From contig CAKSPR010000008.1 of the NCBI GenBank assembly GCA_934486455.1, positions 1 to 49,854 on the forward strand: a stretch of DNA of 49,854 nucleotides. The letters run 5' to 3'. Positions 41,985 through 49,854 of the stretch are shown here, piece after piece. The stretch comes from an uncultured Eubacteriales bacterium (GTDB taxonomy: Bacteria > Bacillota > Clostridia > Oscillospirales > Acutalibacteraceae). Within the stretch, counting starts at the first letter, position 1. Every line of letters begins with the position of its first letter. Made by a program: the position numbers and the translations under genes. The notes below the pieces were generated by a model. It saw only the letters and a list, made by a program, of their open reading frames with translations, searched no databases and was not told the origin of the DNA.

Positions 41985-42068
41985 TTTTTCCCTTCCATTC
42001 TGTGCTTATTGTGTTCCTTTTCGGAAAACGGCCGTCGCCAAACGGTCGCCCCGTATGCTTTCTGCTTT

Positions 42069-43181
42069 TTATACCACCGAGCCCTTTTCAATAAAGGCCG
42101 GATAGGATTCAAATCCCGCGAGAATTCTGGTAGGCGAAATCACCGCGTCCTTGTCGATAACGATATATGACAGGTCGGCCCTTTCACCGATTTGAGAGCC
42201 CTGCATAACAACGCAGTTTTTAAGCTTTGCGCCCCTTGCCACCTTAACTCCGCGGAAAAGCACGCAGTTTTCAACCTCTCCGTCGATTATGCAGCCGTCG
42301 GCGACAAGGCTGTTTTTGACCGAGCATCCAATACCGTATTTTGCGGGGCATTCGTCGGCAATTTTGGTGAAAACGGGACGGCGCTTGTCAAAGAGGCAGT
42401 CGCGGATGGATTTGTCGGTCAGCTCAAGGTTATATTTAAGATAATTTTTCATGGAATCCATTACCCTGATATAGCCGTCGAATTTCCAACCGTATATTTT
42501 AAGGCTGTCGATGTTGCGCTGGAAAATATCCCGCCCGAGGCTTGTATAGTTTCTGCTCAGTGCGTCCTTTATAATGTCTATAAGCAGCGGGCGGTTCATT
42601 ATGACCACATTTACGGCATAATCGCACACATCCCCCTCGGGGTCGATCAGAATTTCCTTTATGCGGCCGTCGCCGTCCGCAGAGAGCACCATTCTTTCCC
42701 CGCCTACCCTCGGCTTTACACCGTTTGTATAGGCAACGGTGACTTCGGCATTCTTCTCAATGTGGCTTTCGGCCATTTGTTCAAGGTCGATGTTGGCGGC
42801 AAAATCACAGTCGCTTAACACGACATATTCCTCGATTGATTTCTCGAGAAACGGGAGAAGCGACGCAAGCTCACCTATTCTGGTGGAGTTGCTGCTGCCC
42901 ACGCTGTTTATGTAGGGCGGGAAGAAATATATTCCGCCCTTCTTTCTTGAAAGATCCCAAGGCTTTCCGCTTCCCAGGTGATCCATAAGCGAGCGGTAAT
43001 TCTGCCTTGTGGTAACGCCCACCTTGGTAATGCCTGCGTTGACCATATTTGAGAGCGAAAAATCTATCAAACGGTATCTTCCGGCAAAGGGTACCGAGCC
43101 GATACACCTTATGTCGGTCATTTCACGAACAAAATCGTCCCCCATGTTGGGGAAAAGAATCCCAAGCAGATCCTTACGCAT
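42069..43181 (-). CDS. glgD: GlgD, regulatory paralogue of ADP-glucose pyrophosphorylase
   Basis: This 370-residue paralogue of GlgC is found in Firmicutes as its partner subunit. The nucleotidyltransferase fold is kept (IRCIGSVPFAGRYRLIDFSL, SGKPWDLSRKKGGIYFFPP) and the C-terminal left-handed helix is present. The GGxGxRL phosphate loop of active enzymes is replaced by LFPNMGDDFV, so it is expected to be weakly active or inactive alone and to raise GlgC activity. Its ATG lies eight bases inside the end of glgC, with GGGGGTGG as ribosome site. Confidence 0.93.
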   Translation of the reverse strand: MRKDLLGILFPNMGDDFVREMTDIRCIGSVPFAGRYRLIDFSLSNMVNAGITKVGVTTRQNYRSLMDHLGSGKPWDLSRKKGGIYFFPPYINSVGSSNSTRIGELASLLPFLEKSIEEYVVLSDCDFAANIDLEQMAESHIEKNAEVTVAYTNGVKPRVGGERMVLSADGDGRIKEILIDPEGDVCDYAVNVVIMNRPLLIDIIKDALSRNYTSLGRDIFQRNIDSLKIYGWKFDGYIRVMDSMKNYLKYNLELTDKSIRDCLFDKRRPVFTKIADECPAKYGIGCSVKNSLVADGCIIDGEVENCVLFRGVKVARGAKLKNCVVMQGSQIGERADLSYIVIDKDAVISPTRILAGFESYPAFIEKGSVV

Positions 43182-44397
43182 TTTTATCCACCCCCGTCAC
43201 ATCGCTGTCTATCATTTCCTTGGGCTGCACCTCCGCGCCTTCTCCCACCGTGACATCGGGTCCAATGACCGCAACGCCCCAGTCGTCGCTTTTTTCCGTC
43301 TCTTCGGGTGCCTTACCCACGGCGGCCTTTTGCCCGATTACCGAATTTTCACCGACAATCGCATACTTAACAACGGCATTTTCCTTTATGACCGCGCCGG
43401 GCATAACAATCGAATAATGCACCTGCGCCCCCTTTTCCACCGTCACACCCGGGAAAAGCACCGAGAAATCTATAAAGCCTTCCACCTCACAGCCCTCGCT
43501 GACTATGGAATTCTGAACATCGGCTTCCTTTCCGATATAGTGGGGCGGCATTACCGAATTTCTCGAATATATGCGCCAGTTGCGGTCGTTTAAATCGAGT
43601 GATGAATTGGGATTAAGTATATCGAGATTGGCGTCCCAAAGGGAGTTTATCGTTCCGACATCCTTCCAGTATCCGTCGAAGGGATAGGCCATAAGCCGCT
43701 GCCCGTCCGACAGCATGTTGGGAATGATGTTTTTACCGAAATCGTTGGAGGAGTTTTTGTCCTCCTCGTCTCTGATAAGGTATTCCCTGAGCTTTTTCCA
43801 CGAGAAAACATATACTCCCATAGAGGCTTTTGTGGATTTCGGGTGGGCGGGCTTTTCCTCAAATTCATAGATATGGCCGTCCTCGTTGGTGTTCATTATT
43901 CCGAAGCGGGAGGCTTCCTCAAGGCTTACATCAAGCACGGCGATGGTGCAATCGGCCTTTGTCTTTTTATGAAAATCTATCATTTCGGAATAATCCATTT
44001 TATAAACGTGGTCGCCCGAAAGCACCAAAACATACTCGGGGTCATACCGCTCTATAAAATGAATGTTCTGATAAACGGCATTGGCAGTGCCCTTATACCA
44101 ATCTGCGCCCTTGTTGCGCTGATAGGGCGGGAGAATATGCACCCCGCCGTTTAAACGGTCGAGATCCCAAGGCACGCCCGAGCCGATGTAATCGTTAAGC
44201 TCCAGCGGTTGATACTGGGTCAGCACCCCCACCGTGTCTATTCCCGAATTAATGCAGTTGGACATGGCAAAATCGATTATACGGTATTTCCCGCCGTAGG
44301 GCACTGCCGGTTTTGCCACGCTTCTTGTAAGTACACCCAGCCGGCTCCCCTGGCCGCCGGCAAGCAGCATCGCCACGCATTCCGTTTTATAATACAT
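43174..44397 (-). CDS. glgC: Glucose-1-phosphate adenylyltransferase
   Basis: This 407-residue enzyme makes ADP-glucose from glucose-1-phosphate and ATP, the committed step of glycogen synthesis. The phosphate loop LLAGGQGSRLGVLT (12-25) is intact, as are YRIIDFAMSNCINSG, VLSGDHVYKMDY and the sugar-site FEEKPAHPKS. A left-handed beta helix occupies the C terminus. AGGAGG stands seven bases before the ATG. Confidence 0.97.
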   Translation of the reverse strand: MYYKTECVAMLLAGGQGSRLGVLTRSVAKPAVPYGGKYRIIDFAMSNCINSGIDTVGVLTQYQPLELNDYIGSGVPWDLDRLNGGVHILPPYQRNKGADWYKGTANAVYQNIHFIERYDPEYVLVLSGDHVYKMDYSEMIDFHKKTKADCTIAVLDVSLEEASRFGIMNTNEDGHIYEFEEKPAHPKSTKASMGVYVFSWKKLREYLIRDEEDKNSSNDFGKNIIPNMLSDGQRLMAYPFDGYWKDVGTINSLWDANLDILNPNSSLDLNDRNWRIYSRNSVMPPHYIGKEADVQNSIVSEGCEVEGFIDFSVLFPGVTVEKGAQVHYSIVMPGAVIKENAVVKYAIVGENSVIGQKAAVGKAPEETEKSDDWGVAVIGPDVTVGEGAEVQPKEMIDSDVTGVDKNA

Positions 44398-44542
44398 AAA
44401 GCTACCTCCTGTTTTTTTCCGAGAAATATCTTTAAAGTCTTACACTGCGATTGATATTTTGCACGAAAAGTCTTTTTCAAAAGCCCTCGGCCGTCCCCGC
44501 AAAACATTTTCGGCCGCTTTTGTTCCCTGACCTTTCGGCTTT

Positions 44543-46471
44543 TCACCGTTCCCCCGCTTCTCGGTCCTGCTTCTTTTTGCGCTTTACCCGCTGAAGGTAG
44601 ATAACGCTGTTGCCCGCAAGGGAAATAGAAACGGACTGTTCAAAGCCGTGCATGGGTATTTTTTCGGCCCTGACCGTTTTCTTTTTAAAGTATCCCTTTC
44701 CTCCGAACATTTTTTCGTCGGAGTTGAAAACCACCTTATAGCTTCCGCTTTCGGGAACACCGATGCGATATTCCTCTGCGTCGTTTTTAATAAACCGGCA
44801 GACCGAGATAATGTAGTTTTCTTCCTCATCCCGCCGCATAAAGGCAATGGTGCTTCCGGCGTTATCGTCGTTGGCTATCCATGAAAAGCCCTCCCAGGAA
44901 TAGTCGATCTGCCAAAGCTCCCTGTGGTCGAGATAGAATTTGTTGAGCTGTTTTACATACTCTTTAAGCTGTCTGTGCTTTTCGTAGTCAAGCAGCAGCC
45001 AATCAAGCTCCTTTTGATAATCCCATTCGATAAACTGGCCGAATTCCTGCCCCATGAAGAGCAGCTTTTTGCCCGGGTGGGACATCATATATCCGTAAAA
45101 CGCCCGAAGAGAATTAAATTTGTCGTCGTATTCTCCCGACATTTTGTTTATGAGCGAGCATTTTCCGTGCACCACCTCGTCGTGGGAAATGGGAAGCACA
45201 AAATTTTCCGAAAAAGCATAAAAGAAGGAAAATGTCAGGGCGTCGTGATTGTATTTGCGGTATATTCCGTCCAGCGACATATACCGTATCATATCGTTCA
45301 TCCAGCCCATATTCCACTTGAAATTAAATCCCAGTCCTCCCGAGAAGGTCGGCTTTGTTACAAGCGGCCACGCTGTCGATTCCTCGGCAATCATCATGGC
45401 GTCGGGAAACTCGGCAAACACCGCCTCGTTAAGCTTTTTTAAAAAGGCAACAGCTTCGAGATTTTCGTTTCCCCCGTAGATGTTGGGAACCCATTCCCCG
45501 TCCTTTCGGCCGTAATCGAGATAGAGCATTGAGGCCACGGCATCGACCCTAAGCCCGTCGACATGGTAATTTTTAAACCAATTGACCGCTCCGGAGATAA
45601 GAAAGCTCTGCACCTCGTTTTTGCCGTAGTCAAAAACCTTTGTCCCCCATTCCCTGTGCTCACCCTTTCTCGGGTCGGTATATTCATAGCAAGGGCCGCC
45701 GTCAAAATCGGCAAGTCCCTGTTCATCCCTCGGGAAATGGGCGGGCACCCAGTCGAGAATAACCCCGATGCCGTTTTCATGCATAATATCGACGAACTTC
45801 ATAAAATCCGTGGGAGTGCCGTACCTTGAGGTGGGGGCAAAATATCCCGTCACCTGGTATCCCCAGGAGCCGTCGAAGGGATGCTCCATAATGGGCATAA
45901 GCTCAATATGGGTATAATTCATCTCTTTGACATAGACGCAAAGCTCTTTTGCCAGCTTTTGATAATCGAAAAACTGGCCGTCCTTATATTTTCTCCAGGA
46001 GCCGGGATGCACCTCGTATATATTTACCGGGCTGTCGTATATCGACATTTCCCTGCGCTTTCGGAGGTATTCCCCGTCGGTCCATTCAAATTTTTCCCTC
46101 TCAAGAGGAAATATTTTGGAAGCGGTACCCGGGCGGGTCTCAAAGTGGGTGGCATAAGGGTCGCTTTTAAGAACGGTTTCCCCGTTTTTCCCCGTAACGG
46201 CGAATTTATATGCGTCGAATTTTTTTACAAGCGGAACAAAGCCCTCAAATATCCCGCTGCTTATCCTCTCGCAAGGGTGGGCGTTTTCATCCCAGCCGTT
46301 AAAATCGCCGACCACCGAAACACCGACGGCATTTGGCGCAAAAACTCTGAAATACATTCCTCTTTTTTTATTTTTGGTGCCCGGATGAGCTCCCATAAAT
46401 TCAAAAGCATGATAATAAGAGCCCTCGTGAAAAAGGTGTATGGCTGTTTTTTTATTCAAAGCTTTTCCCAT
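44543..46471 (-). CDS. glgB: 1,4-alpha-glucan branching enzyme
   Basis: This 642-residue GH13 enzyme creates alpha-1,6 branches in glycogen. It has an N-terminal CBM48 module (about 20-110), a barrel with catalytic Asp in GLRVDAVASMLYLDYGR, acid/base Glu in AEESTAWP and the third carboxylate in ISHDEVVHGK, then a C-terminal beta domain. The ATG at 46471 has AGGCGG eight bases upstream; a GTG at 46480 sits in that site. First gene of the operon; glgC follows after 145 bases, which contain a CGGCCG hairpin but no strong promoter. Confidence 0.96.
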   Translation of the reverse strand: MGKALNKKTAIHLFHEGSYYHAFEFMGAHPGTKNKKRGMYFRVFAPNAVGVSVVGDFNGWDENAHPCERISSGIFEGFVPLVKKFDAYKFAVTGKNGETVLKSDPYATHFETRPGTASKIFPLEREKFEWTDGEYLRKRREMSIYDSPVNIYEVHPGSWRKYKDGQFFDYQKLAKELCVYVKEMNYTHIELMPIMEHPFDGSWGYQVTGYFAPTSRYGTPTDFMKFVDIMHENGIGVILDWVPAHFPRDEQGLADFDGGPCYEYTDPRKGEHREWGTKVFDYGKNEVQSFLISGAVNWFKNYHVDGLRVDAVASMLYLDYGRKDGEWVPNIYGGNENLEAVAFLKKLNEAVFAEFPDAMMIAEESTAWPLVTKPTFSGGLGFNFKWNMGWMNDMIRYMSLDGIYRKYNHDALTFSFFYAFSENFVLPISHDEVVHGKCSLINKMSGEYDDKFNSLRAFYGYMMSHPGKKLLFMGQEFGQFIEWDYQKELDWLLLDYEKHRQLKEYVKQLNKFYLDHRELWQIDYSWEGFSWIANDDNAGSTIAFMRRDEEENYIISVCRFIKNDAEEYRIGVPESGSYKVVFNSDEKMFGGKGYFKKKTVRAEKIPMHGFEQSVSISLAGNSVIYLQRVKRKKKQDREAGER

Positions 46472-46502
46472 AAGTTTCACCGCCTGAAATTCTCTTTATT
46501 AT

Positions 46503-46531
46503 ATTATACATAATGCTTTCCAATAAATCAA
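46503..46531 (-). promoter_or_regulatory. Promoter of glgBCDA
   Basis: On the minus strand TTGATT (46526-46531) is followed after 17 bases by TATAAT (46503-46508). Confidence 0.85.
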
Positions 46532-46634
46532 GCATATTTTGGTGTAAAATCATAATTACTATATTTATTTAACAAGTTATTTGTGCAAACTTTATAAAGG
46601 CGGCGGCATTTTTTTGTGTTTTCAAGGTTTCACC

Positions 46635-46690
46635 GTATTTTTTATGCTTCGTGGGACAAGATTATGTATCTTTTTGCTTTTGCGGGACAA
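46635..46690 (+). repeat. Two direct copies of GTA-N15-GGGACAA
   Basis: The pattern GTA, 15 T-rich bases, GGGACAA occurs at 46635 and again 31 bases on at 46666, upstream of two small membrane-protein genes. It could be a regulator site. A GTCGGC/GCCGAC hairpin follows at about 46706-46739. The rest of the 46472-46794 gap holds only the glgB promoter; no good sigma-A promoter for the plus-strand genes is seen. Confidence 0.45.
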
Positions 46691-46794
46691 AAATAGTAAG
46701 GCACCGTCGGCTTAAAAAGGCGTATAAACTGCCGACAGCCGACCTTTATTTTTTTAAAAGAAAAACCGTTTAAATCGCAAAAGGAGATTGTAAT

Positions 46795-46941
46795 ATGGAA
46801 AAGATAAAAAACTCTTGGGAAAGCAAGCGGCGTTCCTCCGACCGTGCCGCCCTTATAACGGCACTTGCCGTAACCCTCGGCTGTTTTGTGCTTCTTGTTA
46901 TAGGCTTTGTGGTGACAGGCAGTCTTATAGGTCTTTTCTGA
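46795..46941 (+). CDS. Small single-pass membrane protein
   Basis: This 48-residue unrecognised protein has a basic cytoplasmic N terminus (NSWESKRRSSDRAA) followed by one hydrophobic segment (about 18-45) reaching almost to the C terminus. AAGGAG lies eight bases before the ATG, a good ribosome site. Its TGA overlaps the next gene's ATG (TGATG), so the two are translationally coupled. The strong site and coupling argue that it is real despite its size. Confidence 0.65.
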   Translation: MEKIKNSWESKRRSSDRAALITALAVTLGCFVLLVIGFVVTGSLIGLF

Positions 46942-47198
46942 TGAAAAAAATTTTCATTTTTATTTTGAGCGTTTTACTGGCGGCCGCATTTTGCTCCTGT
47001 AACGGGCAAAACAATAATATTAACACGGGCAGCGCCGACGGCGGCGCAAAAGGAGGCGGTATTGCCGCAAACAGAGGCGATACCGCCCGCGGGCAAAACA
47101 CCGAAAGCGGCGGAGTCAGCCTCATCGAGCGTGCATACAGCTACGGGGATTTTTCTCTTCCCTCGGCCGGTTCAAATCCCAATAATAATGTCGGATAA
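46941..47198 (+). CDS. Small lipoprotein, unknown function
   Basis: This 85-residue protein has a signal sequence ending in the lipobox-like AFCSC. The mature part is short, low-complexity and rich in Gly, Asn and Ser, with no recognisable domain. It begins at the overlapping TGATG of the preceding gene and has no ribosome site of its own that I can see, so it depends on coupling. An upstream in-frame ATG (46815) would place the signal peptide internally and is rejected. Confidence 0.65.
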   Translation: MKKIFIFILSVLLAAAFCSCNGQNNNINTGSADGGAKGGGIAANRGDTARGQNTESGGVSLIERAYSYGDFSLPSAGSNPNNNVG

Positions 47199-47267
47199 CC
47201 GTCGGTACACGGCTTAATACCGTAACGGCCTCCCAATGCTTGAACTCCTTAATTGAACGGTTACTGC

Positions 47268-47296
47268 TTGTTTTTTTTCTTTTTTTGTATTACAAT
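47268..47296 (+). promoter_or_regulatory. Promoter of the 47318 lipoprotein gene
   Basis: TTGTTT (47268-47273) is followed after 17 bases, almost all T, by TACAAT (47291-47296). Confidence 0.65.
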
Positions 47297-47317
47297 GAAA
47301 AAAAGGAGGGTAACGGT

Positions 47318-47800
47318 ATGAAAAGGCTGTTATGTTTGTTGATTCCGCTTGCTGTAATAATATCCTTTGCGGGATGCAGGGAGGTCATCGGATCTGCCGT
47401 GCTTTTTTATGCGGTATTGACCGACAAGGATGAGCGGGCAGACAAACAGGATATTTTCAATTTTGTCGAAAACAATTACGGAACTCTTATGTCCTGTATA
47501 GAGTCAGGCGATTATTCCCCGCTTGAAAAAGAGAAGATTATAAAACAAATTCGACCGAACGACAAATCTGTGGATTTCTACTGCGGCGGATGCGGCTTCG
47601 CATCATCCACGTCATACCGCGGATTTTTCTATTCTGAAAACGACGATGTAAAGGACATCTGGTGCGCTCCGCCGTACGACGCTCAACTGAAAGAATCCGA
47701 TCCGGGTGATTCGTGGTATTACACAACCCCCGGAACCGACGACACATTTTTCGGCCAAAGAATCAAGGATAAATTTTTCTATTACGACGCATCCTATTAA
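47318..47800 (+). CDS. Hypothetical lipoprotein
   Basis: This 160-residue protein has a lipoprotein signal with the lipobox at SFAGC (Cys19), then an unrecognised small domain ending in acidic and aromatic residues (SWYYTTPGTDDTFFG). Residues CGGCGFASSTSYRGFFYS form a Gly/Cys-rich turn. AGGAGGG stands eight bases before the ATG at 47318; an in-frame ATG at 47240 precedes the promoter and is rejected. It has its own promoter and terminator. Confidence 0.75.
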   Translation: MKRLLCLLIPLAVIISFAGCREVIGSAVLFYAVLTDKDERADKQDIFNFVENNYGTLMSCIESGDYSPLEKEKIIKQIRPNDKSVDFYCGGCGFASSTSYRGFFYSENDDVKDIWCAPPYDAQLKESDPGDSWYYTTPGTDDTFFGQRIKDKFFYYDASY

Positions 47801-47805
47801 CAGCA

Positions 47806-47836
47806 AAAAAGCGAGGGCGCAAAACCCTCGCTTTTT
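47806..47836. terminator. Bidirectional terminator
   Basis: AAAAAGCGAGGG pairs with CCCTCGCTTTTT around CGCAAAA. It serves both the lipoprotein gene and the convergent acetyltransferase gene, whose stop codon it touches. Confidence 0.9.
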
Positions 47837-48348
47837 CATTTGACTTTATAAACCTTTTTGTACAGCGTGCTTTTGATGTCTTCGAACTGTTCTTTTGAAA
47901 TTCTTTTTCCCGACGACATTATTTTAAGAGGCAGGGAATTTTGTCCTTGTGAGAGCGGCGGCTGAACATAATCGAAATCGTTAAAAAACATACCGTTGCG
48001 CTCGTAAAAGGTTATGCGACGGACGGCCGTTTCGGTTACGGGCGGCTCAACCTCAAGACAGACGGGCATATCGTAGCTTTTCATAAGCTCGCTTAAAATG
48101 TCTGCACCTATTCCGCCGCCCCTTTTTTTCGGGCTGACGGCAAAATGCTCGACATACAAAAACCTTTCGAATTCCCAAACCGCAATAAAGGCGATTATTT
48201 TTCCGCCTTCTCTGCGAACAAAAACCTTATATTCGGGTACCGAAAAAAGCGCCCTTTGCTCCTCCTTTTTGCGCCGCTCGTCCTGTGGAAAGCTTTGGTC
48301 CATTATTTCAAAAATGCCTTCAAAGTCGCTTACATTTATCTGTTCCAT
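47836..48348 (-). CDS. GNAT-family N-acetyltransferase
   Basis: This 170-residue acetyltransferase has the acetyl-CoA-binding motif A, VSPKKRGGGIGADILSEL (about 72-89), followed by the beta-5 region and a YERNGM block. It moves acetyl from acetyl-CoA to an amine, but the acceptor cannot be predicted. AGGAGG lies four bases before the ATG and overlaps the stop of mnmE, with only eight bases between the genes, so they are co-transcribed. Confidence 0.88.
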   Translation of the reverse strand: MEQINVSDFEGIFEIMDQSFPQDERRKKEEQRALFSVPEYKVFVRREGGKIIAFIAVWEFERFLYVEHFAVSPKKRGGGIGADILSELMKSYDMPVCLEVEPPVTETAVRRITFYERNGMFFNDFDYVQPPLSQGQNSLPLKIMSSGKRISKEQFEDIKSTLYKKVYKVK

Positions 48349-48356
48349 GTTTCCTC

Positions 48357-49721
48357 CTATTTTCCCACGCAGAAGTTGTGAAACACCCTGTCGGCCACGG
48401 CTTCGGTCACCCGCTCGCCGCTAAGCTCCATAACCGCCGCAATACAGTCGTCGATACAAACCGACACGGCGTCAAGGGTTATGCCCGATTTGAGAGCGGA
48501 TATGCTTTCTTCAAGCCTCTTTAATGCTCTTTTTGCACATTCAAGCTGCCGCTCGTTTGAAAGCATGGCCGCCGAGGGATCAAAGCTTTGAAGGCTGAAT
48601 ATTTTTTGTATGGCCGTTTTCAAAAGGCCGAGTGAATCGGGATCCTTCGCCGAAAGACTGACCGTATTTGAAAAGCCGTCTCTGATACTCTGCTCGTCAA
48701 GCCTTGCCTCGAGATCGGTTTTGTTTATAACCGCCACCGACGGGCGTTTTTTGCAGGCGGCAATAAGCTCCCTGTCCTCCTCCGACAGCTCCTTTGAACG
48801 GTCGAAAACGGCAATGACAAGCTGTGCCTGTCCCATTTTTTTCTTCGCCCGATCTATTCCGAATTTTTCCACGGGGTCGTTTGTCTCTCTCAGCCCCGCC
48901 GTATCGGAAATTTTAAGCACCACATCGCCCAAATTCACATACTCGGTTATGACATCTCTGGTAGTACCCTCAATGTCGGTAACAATGGCGCTTTCTCTCC
49001 CGCAAAGCAGATTCATCAGGGTGGATTTTCCTGCGTTTGTGCGGCCGACGATAACCGTGTCGACCCCGTTTTTGATTATCTGCCCCGCATCAAAGGAATT
49101 TATAAGCGAAGCAAGGCGTGCTTTGGCCTTTTCAAGCCGTTTTTCAAGCTGTTCGTTTTCCACCTCGGGAATGTCCTCCTCGGGGAAATCGGCCCATGCT
49201 CCCAGCCATGCCGCCGCGCCTACAAGCTCCTCCTTTATGTCCGAAAGCTCTCTCGACAGCGCTCCATCATGGGCAAAAAGCGCCGCCTTGGCCGCGTCCT
49301 CGCTTTTAGCCCCGATAATGTCCATAACCGCCTCGGCCTCGGTCAGATCCATCTTTCCGTTTAAGAAGGCTCTTTTGGTAAATTCACCGGGTTGCGCAAT
49401 ACGGGCACCGTTTTCGACGCACAGCCTGAGTATTTTTCTTAAAACCACCGTTCCGCCGTGAGCCGAAAGCTCGACAACATCCTCGCCCGTGTAGCTTTTC
49501 GGCGAGGCAAAAACCAAGGCAATGGCCTCGTCCACCGGCTCGTGCCCGTCAAAAACACGGCCGTAGAGGGCGTGATACCCCGCCGTTTGTTTAACCGTTT
49601 TACCCGATTTTGATTTGAACACTTTATCGGCCACAGCTCTTGCCTTTTCGCCCGAGATACGCACTATCCCTATTCCGCCGGCTGAAGGCGCGGTGGATAT
49701 GGCGGCGATGGTATCTGTCAT
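48357..49721 (-). CDS. mnmE: tRNA uridine-5-carboxymethylaminomethyl modification GTPase MnmE
   Basis: MnmE (454 residues) works with MnmG to modify the wobble uridine of certain tRNAs. The N-terminal folate-binding domain (1-118) and a helical domain surround a Ras-like G domain: G1 GRTNAGKS (226-233), G2 GTTRD, G3 DTAG and G4 NKTD. The C terminus ends in the invariant FHNFCVGK. The ATG at 49721 is preferred over the adjacent TTG at 49724; AAAGGAAAG lies about ten bases upstream. Followed by the GNAT gene. Confidence 0.97.
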   Translation of the reverse strand: MTDTIAAISTAPSAGGIGIVRISGEKARAVADKVFKSKSGKTVKQTAGYHALYGRVFDGHEPVDEAIALVFASPKSYTGEDVVELSAHGGTVVLRKILRLCVENGARIAQPGEFTKRAFLNGKMDLTEAEAVMDIIGAKSEDAAKAALFAHDGALSRELSDIKEELVGAAAWLGAWADFPEEDIPEVENEQLEKRLEKAKARLASLINSFDAGQIIKNGVDTVIVGRTNAGKSTLMNLLCGRESAIVTDIEGTTRDVITEYVNLGDVVLKISDTAGLRETNDPVEKFGIDRAKKKMGQAQLVIAVFDRSKELSEEDRELIAACKKRPSVAVINKTDLEARLDEQSIRDGFSNTVSLSAKDPDSLGLLKTAIQKIFSLQSFDPSAAMLSNERQLECAKRALKRLEESISALKSGITLDAVSVCIDDCIAAVMELSGERVTEAVADRVFHNFCVGK

Positions 49722-49810
49722 CAATTTATTTCTTTCCTTTCAAAAAGCGCTAAAAGCCGCGCAAAAATCTCAGGGTCGGCAAAACAAGCATATTTTCAAA
49801 GCAAAAACGC

Positions 49811-49854
49811 CTTATGACGCCTTATGCTTTTTTACCCTGTATGATGGTGCTGAT
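49811..49854 (-). CDS. C-terminal tail of an upstream gene (partial)
   Basis: The last bases on the minus strand stay open in two frames, one ending ISTIIQGKKA and one SAPSYRVKKHKAS. In many Firmicutes jag (khpB) lies just before mnmE, so a jag-type gene is possible, but the fragment is too short to identify. A direct repeat CATAAGGCGT sits at the gene end. Nothing else is seen in 49722-49810. Confidence 0.3.

Noticed and set aside
1..49854. CRISPR array, insertion sequence, prophage, tRNA or rRNA genes
   Set aside because: None was seen: no regularly spaced repeats, transposase, integrase, phage structural genes or clover-leaf sequences were recognised by eye.

Overview
The window looks like a chromosomal segment of an anaerobic, spore-forming, polysaccharide-using Clostridia-type Firmicute, probably Oscillospirales/Ruminococcus-like. 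The evidence is SpoIIID, dockerin modules, a V-type ATP synthase, a GlgC/GlgD glycogen operon, strong AGGAGG-type ribosome sites and frequent TTG/GTG starts. No plasmid, phage, insertion sequence, CRISPR, rRNA or tRNA gene was recognised. The organism assignment is inference from gene content only.

Layout. (a) 1-5660: a promoter leaving the window to the left, queT with a preQ1-I riboswitch, a metallophosphoesterase, a D-Ala-D-Ala carboxypeptidase, two related hypothetical genes, spoIIID and luxS. (b) 5660-21402: a nine-gene minus-strand carbohydrate locus. It has two complete sets of substrate-binding protein plus two permeases, with no ATPase. They flank an NHL-propeller/YIP1 membrane protein and a DUF5696-like lipoprotein, and the locus ends with a GxGYxYP protein. 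It reads from a strong promoter at 21558-21586, with an internal promoter and a 200-nt leader at 9301-9535. (c) 21733-22942: zapA, a 267-bp element bounded by 20-bp perfect inverted repeats, and acpP. (d) 23120-31681: a nine-gene V-type ATP synthase operon in the order G/H, C, I, K, F, E, A, B, D, ending in a terminator. (e) 31682-36083: a leftover dockerin tail, a secreted dockerin-containing phosphoesterase and a sodium-coupled NSS transporter. (f) 36162-40415: pstSCAB-phoU behind a four-repeat Pho box. (g) 40557-46531: glgBCDA. (h) 46795-49854: two tiny membrane/lipoprotein genes, another small lipoprotein, a GNAT acetyltransferase, mnmE and the tail of a further gene.

How it fits together. 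The nine-gene locus probably captures a glycan at the surface, trims it with the two hydrolase-like proteins and imports oligosaccharide through ABC permeases powered by a shared ATPase encoded elsewhere. Surplus sugar can go to glycogen through GlgCDBA. The V-type ATPase and the sodium-coupled symporter handle ion gradients. Pst/PhoU supplies phosphate under PhoP-type control. The carbohydrate locus is the part that looks least described: its genes are recognisable family by family, but the combined system has no function I can assign.
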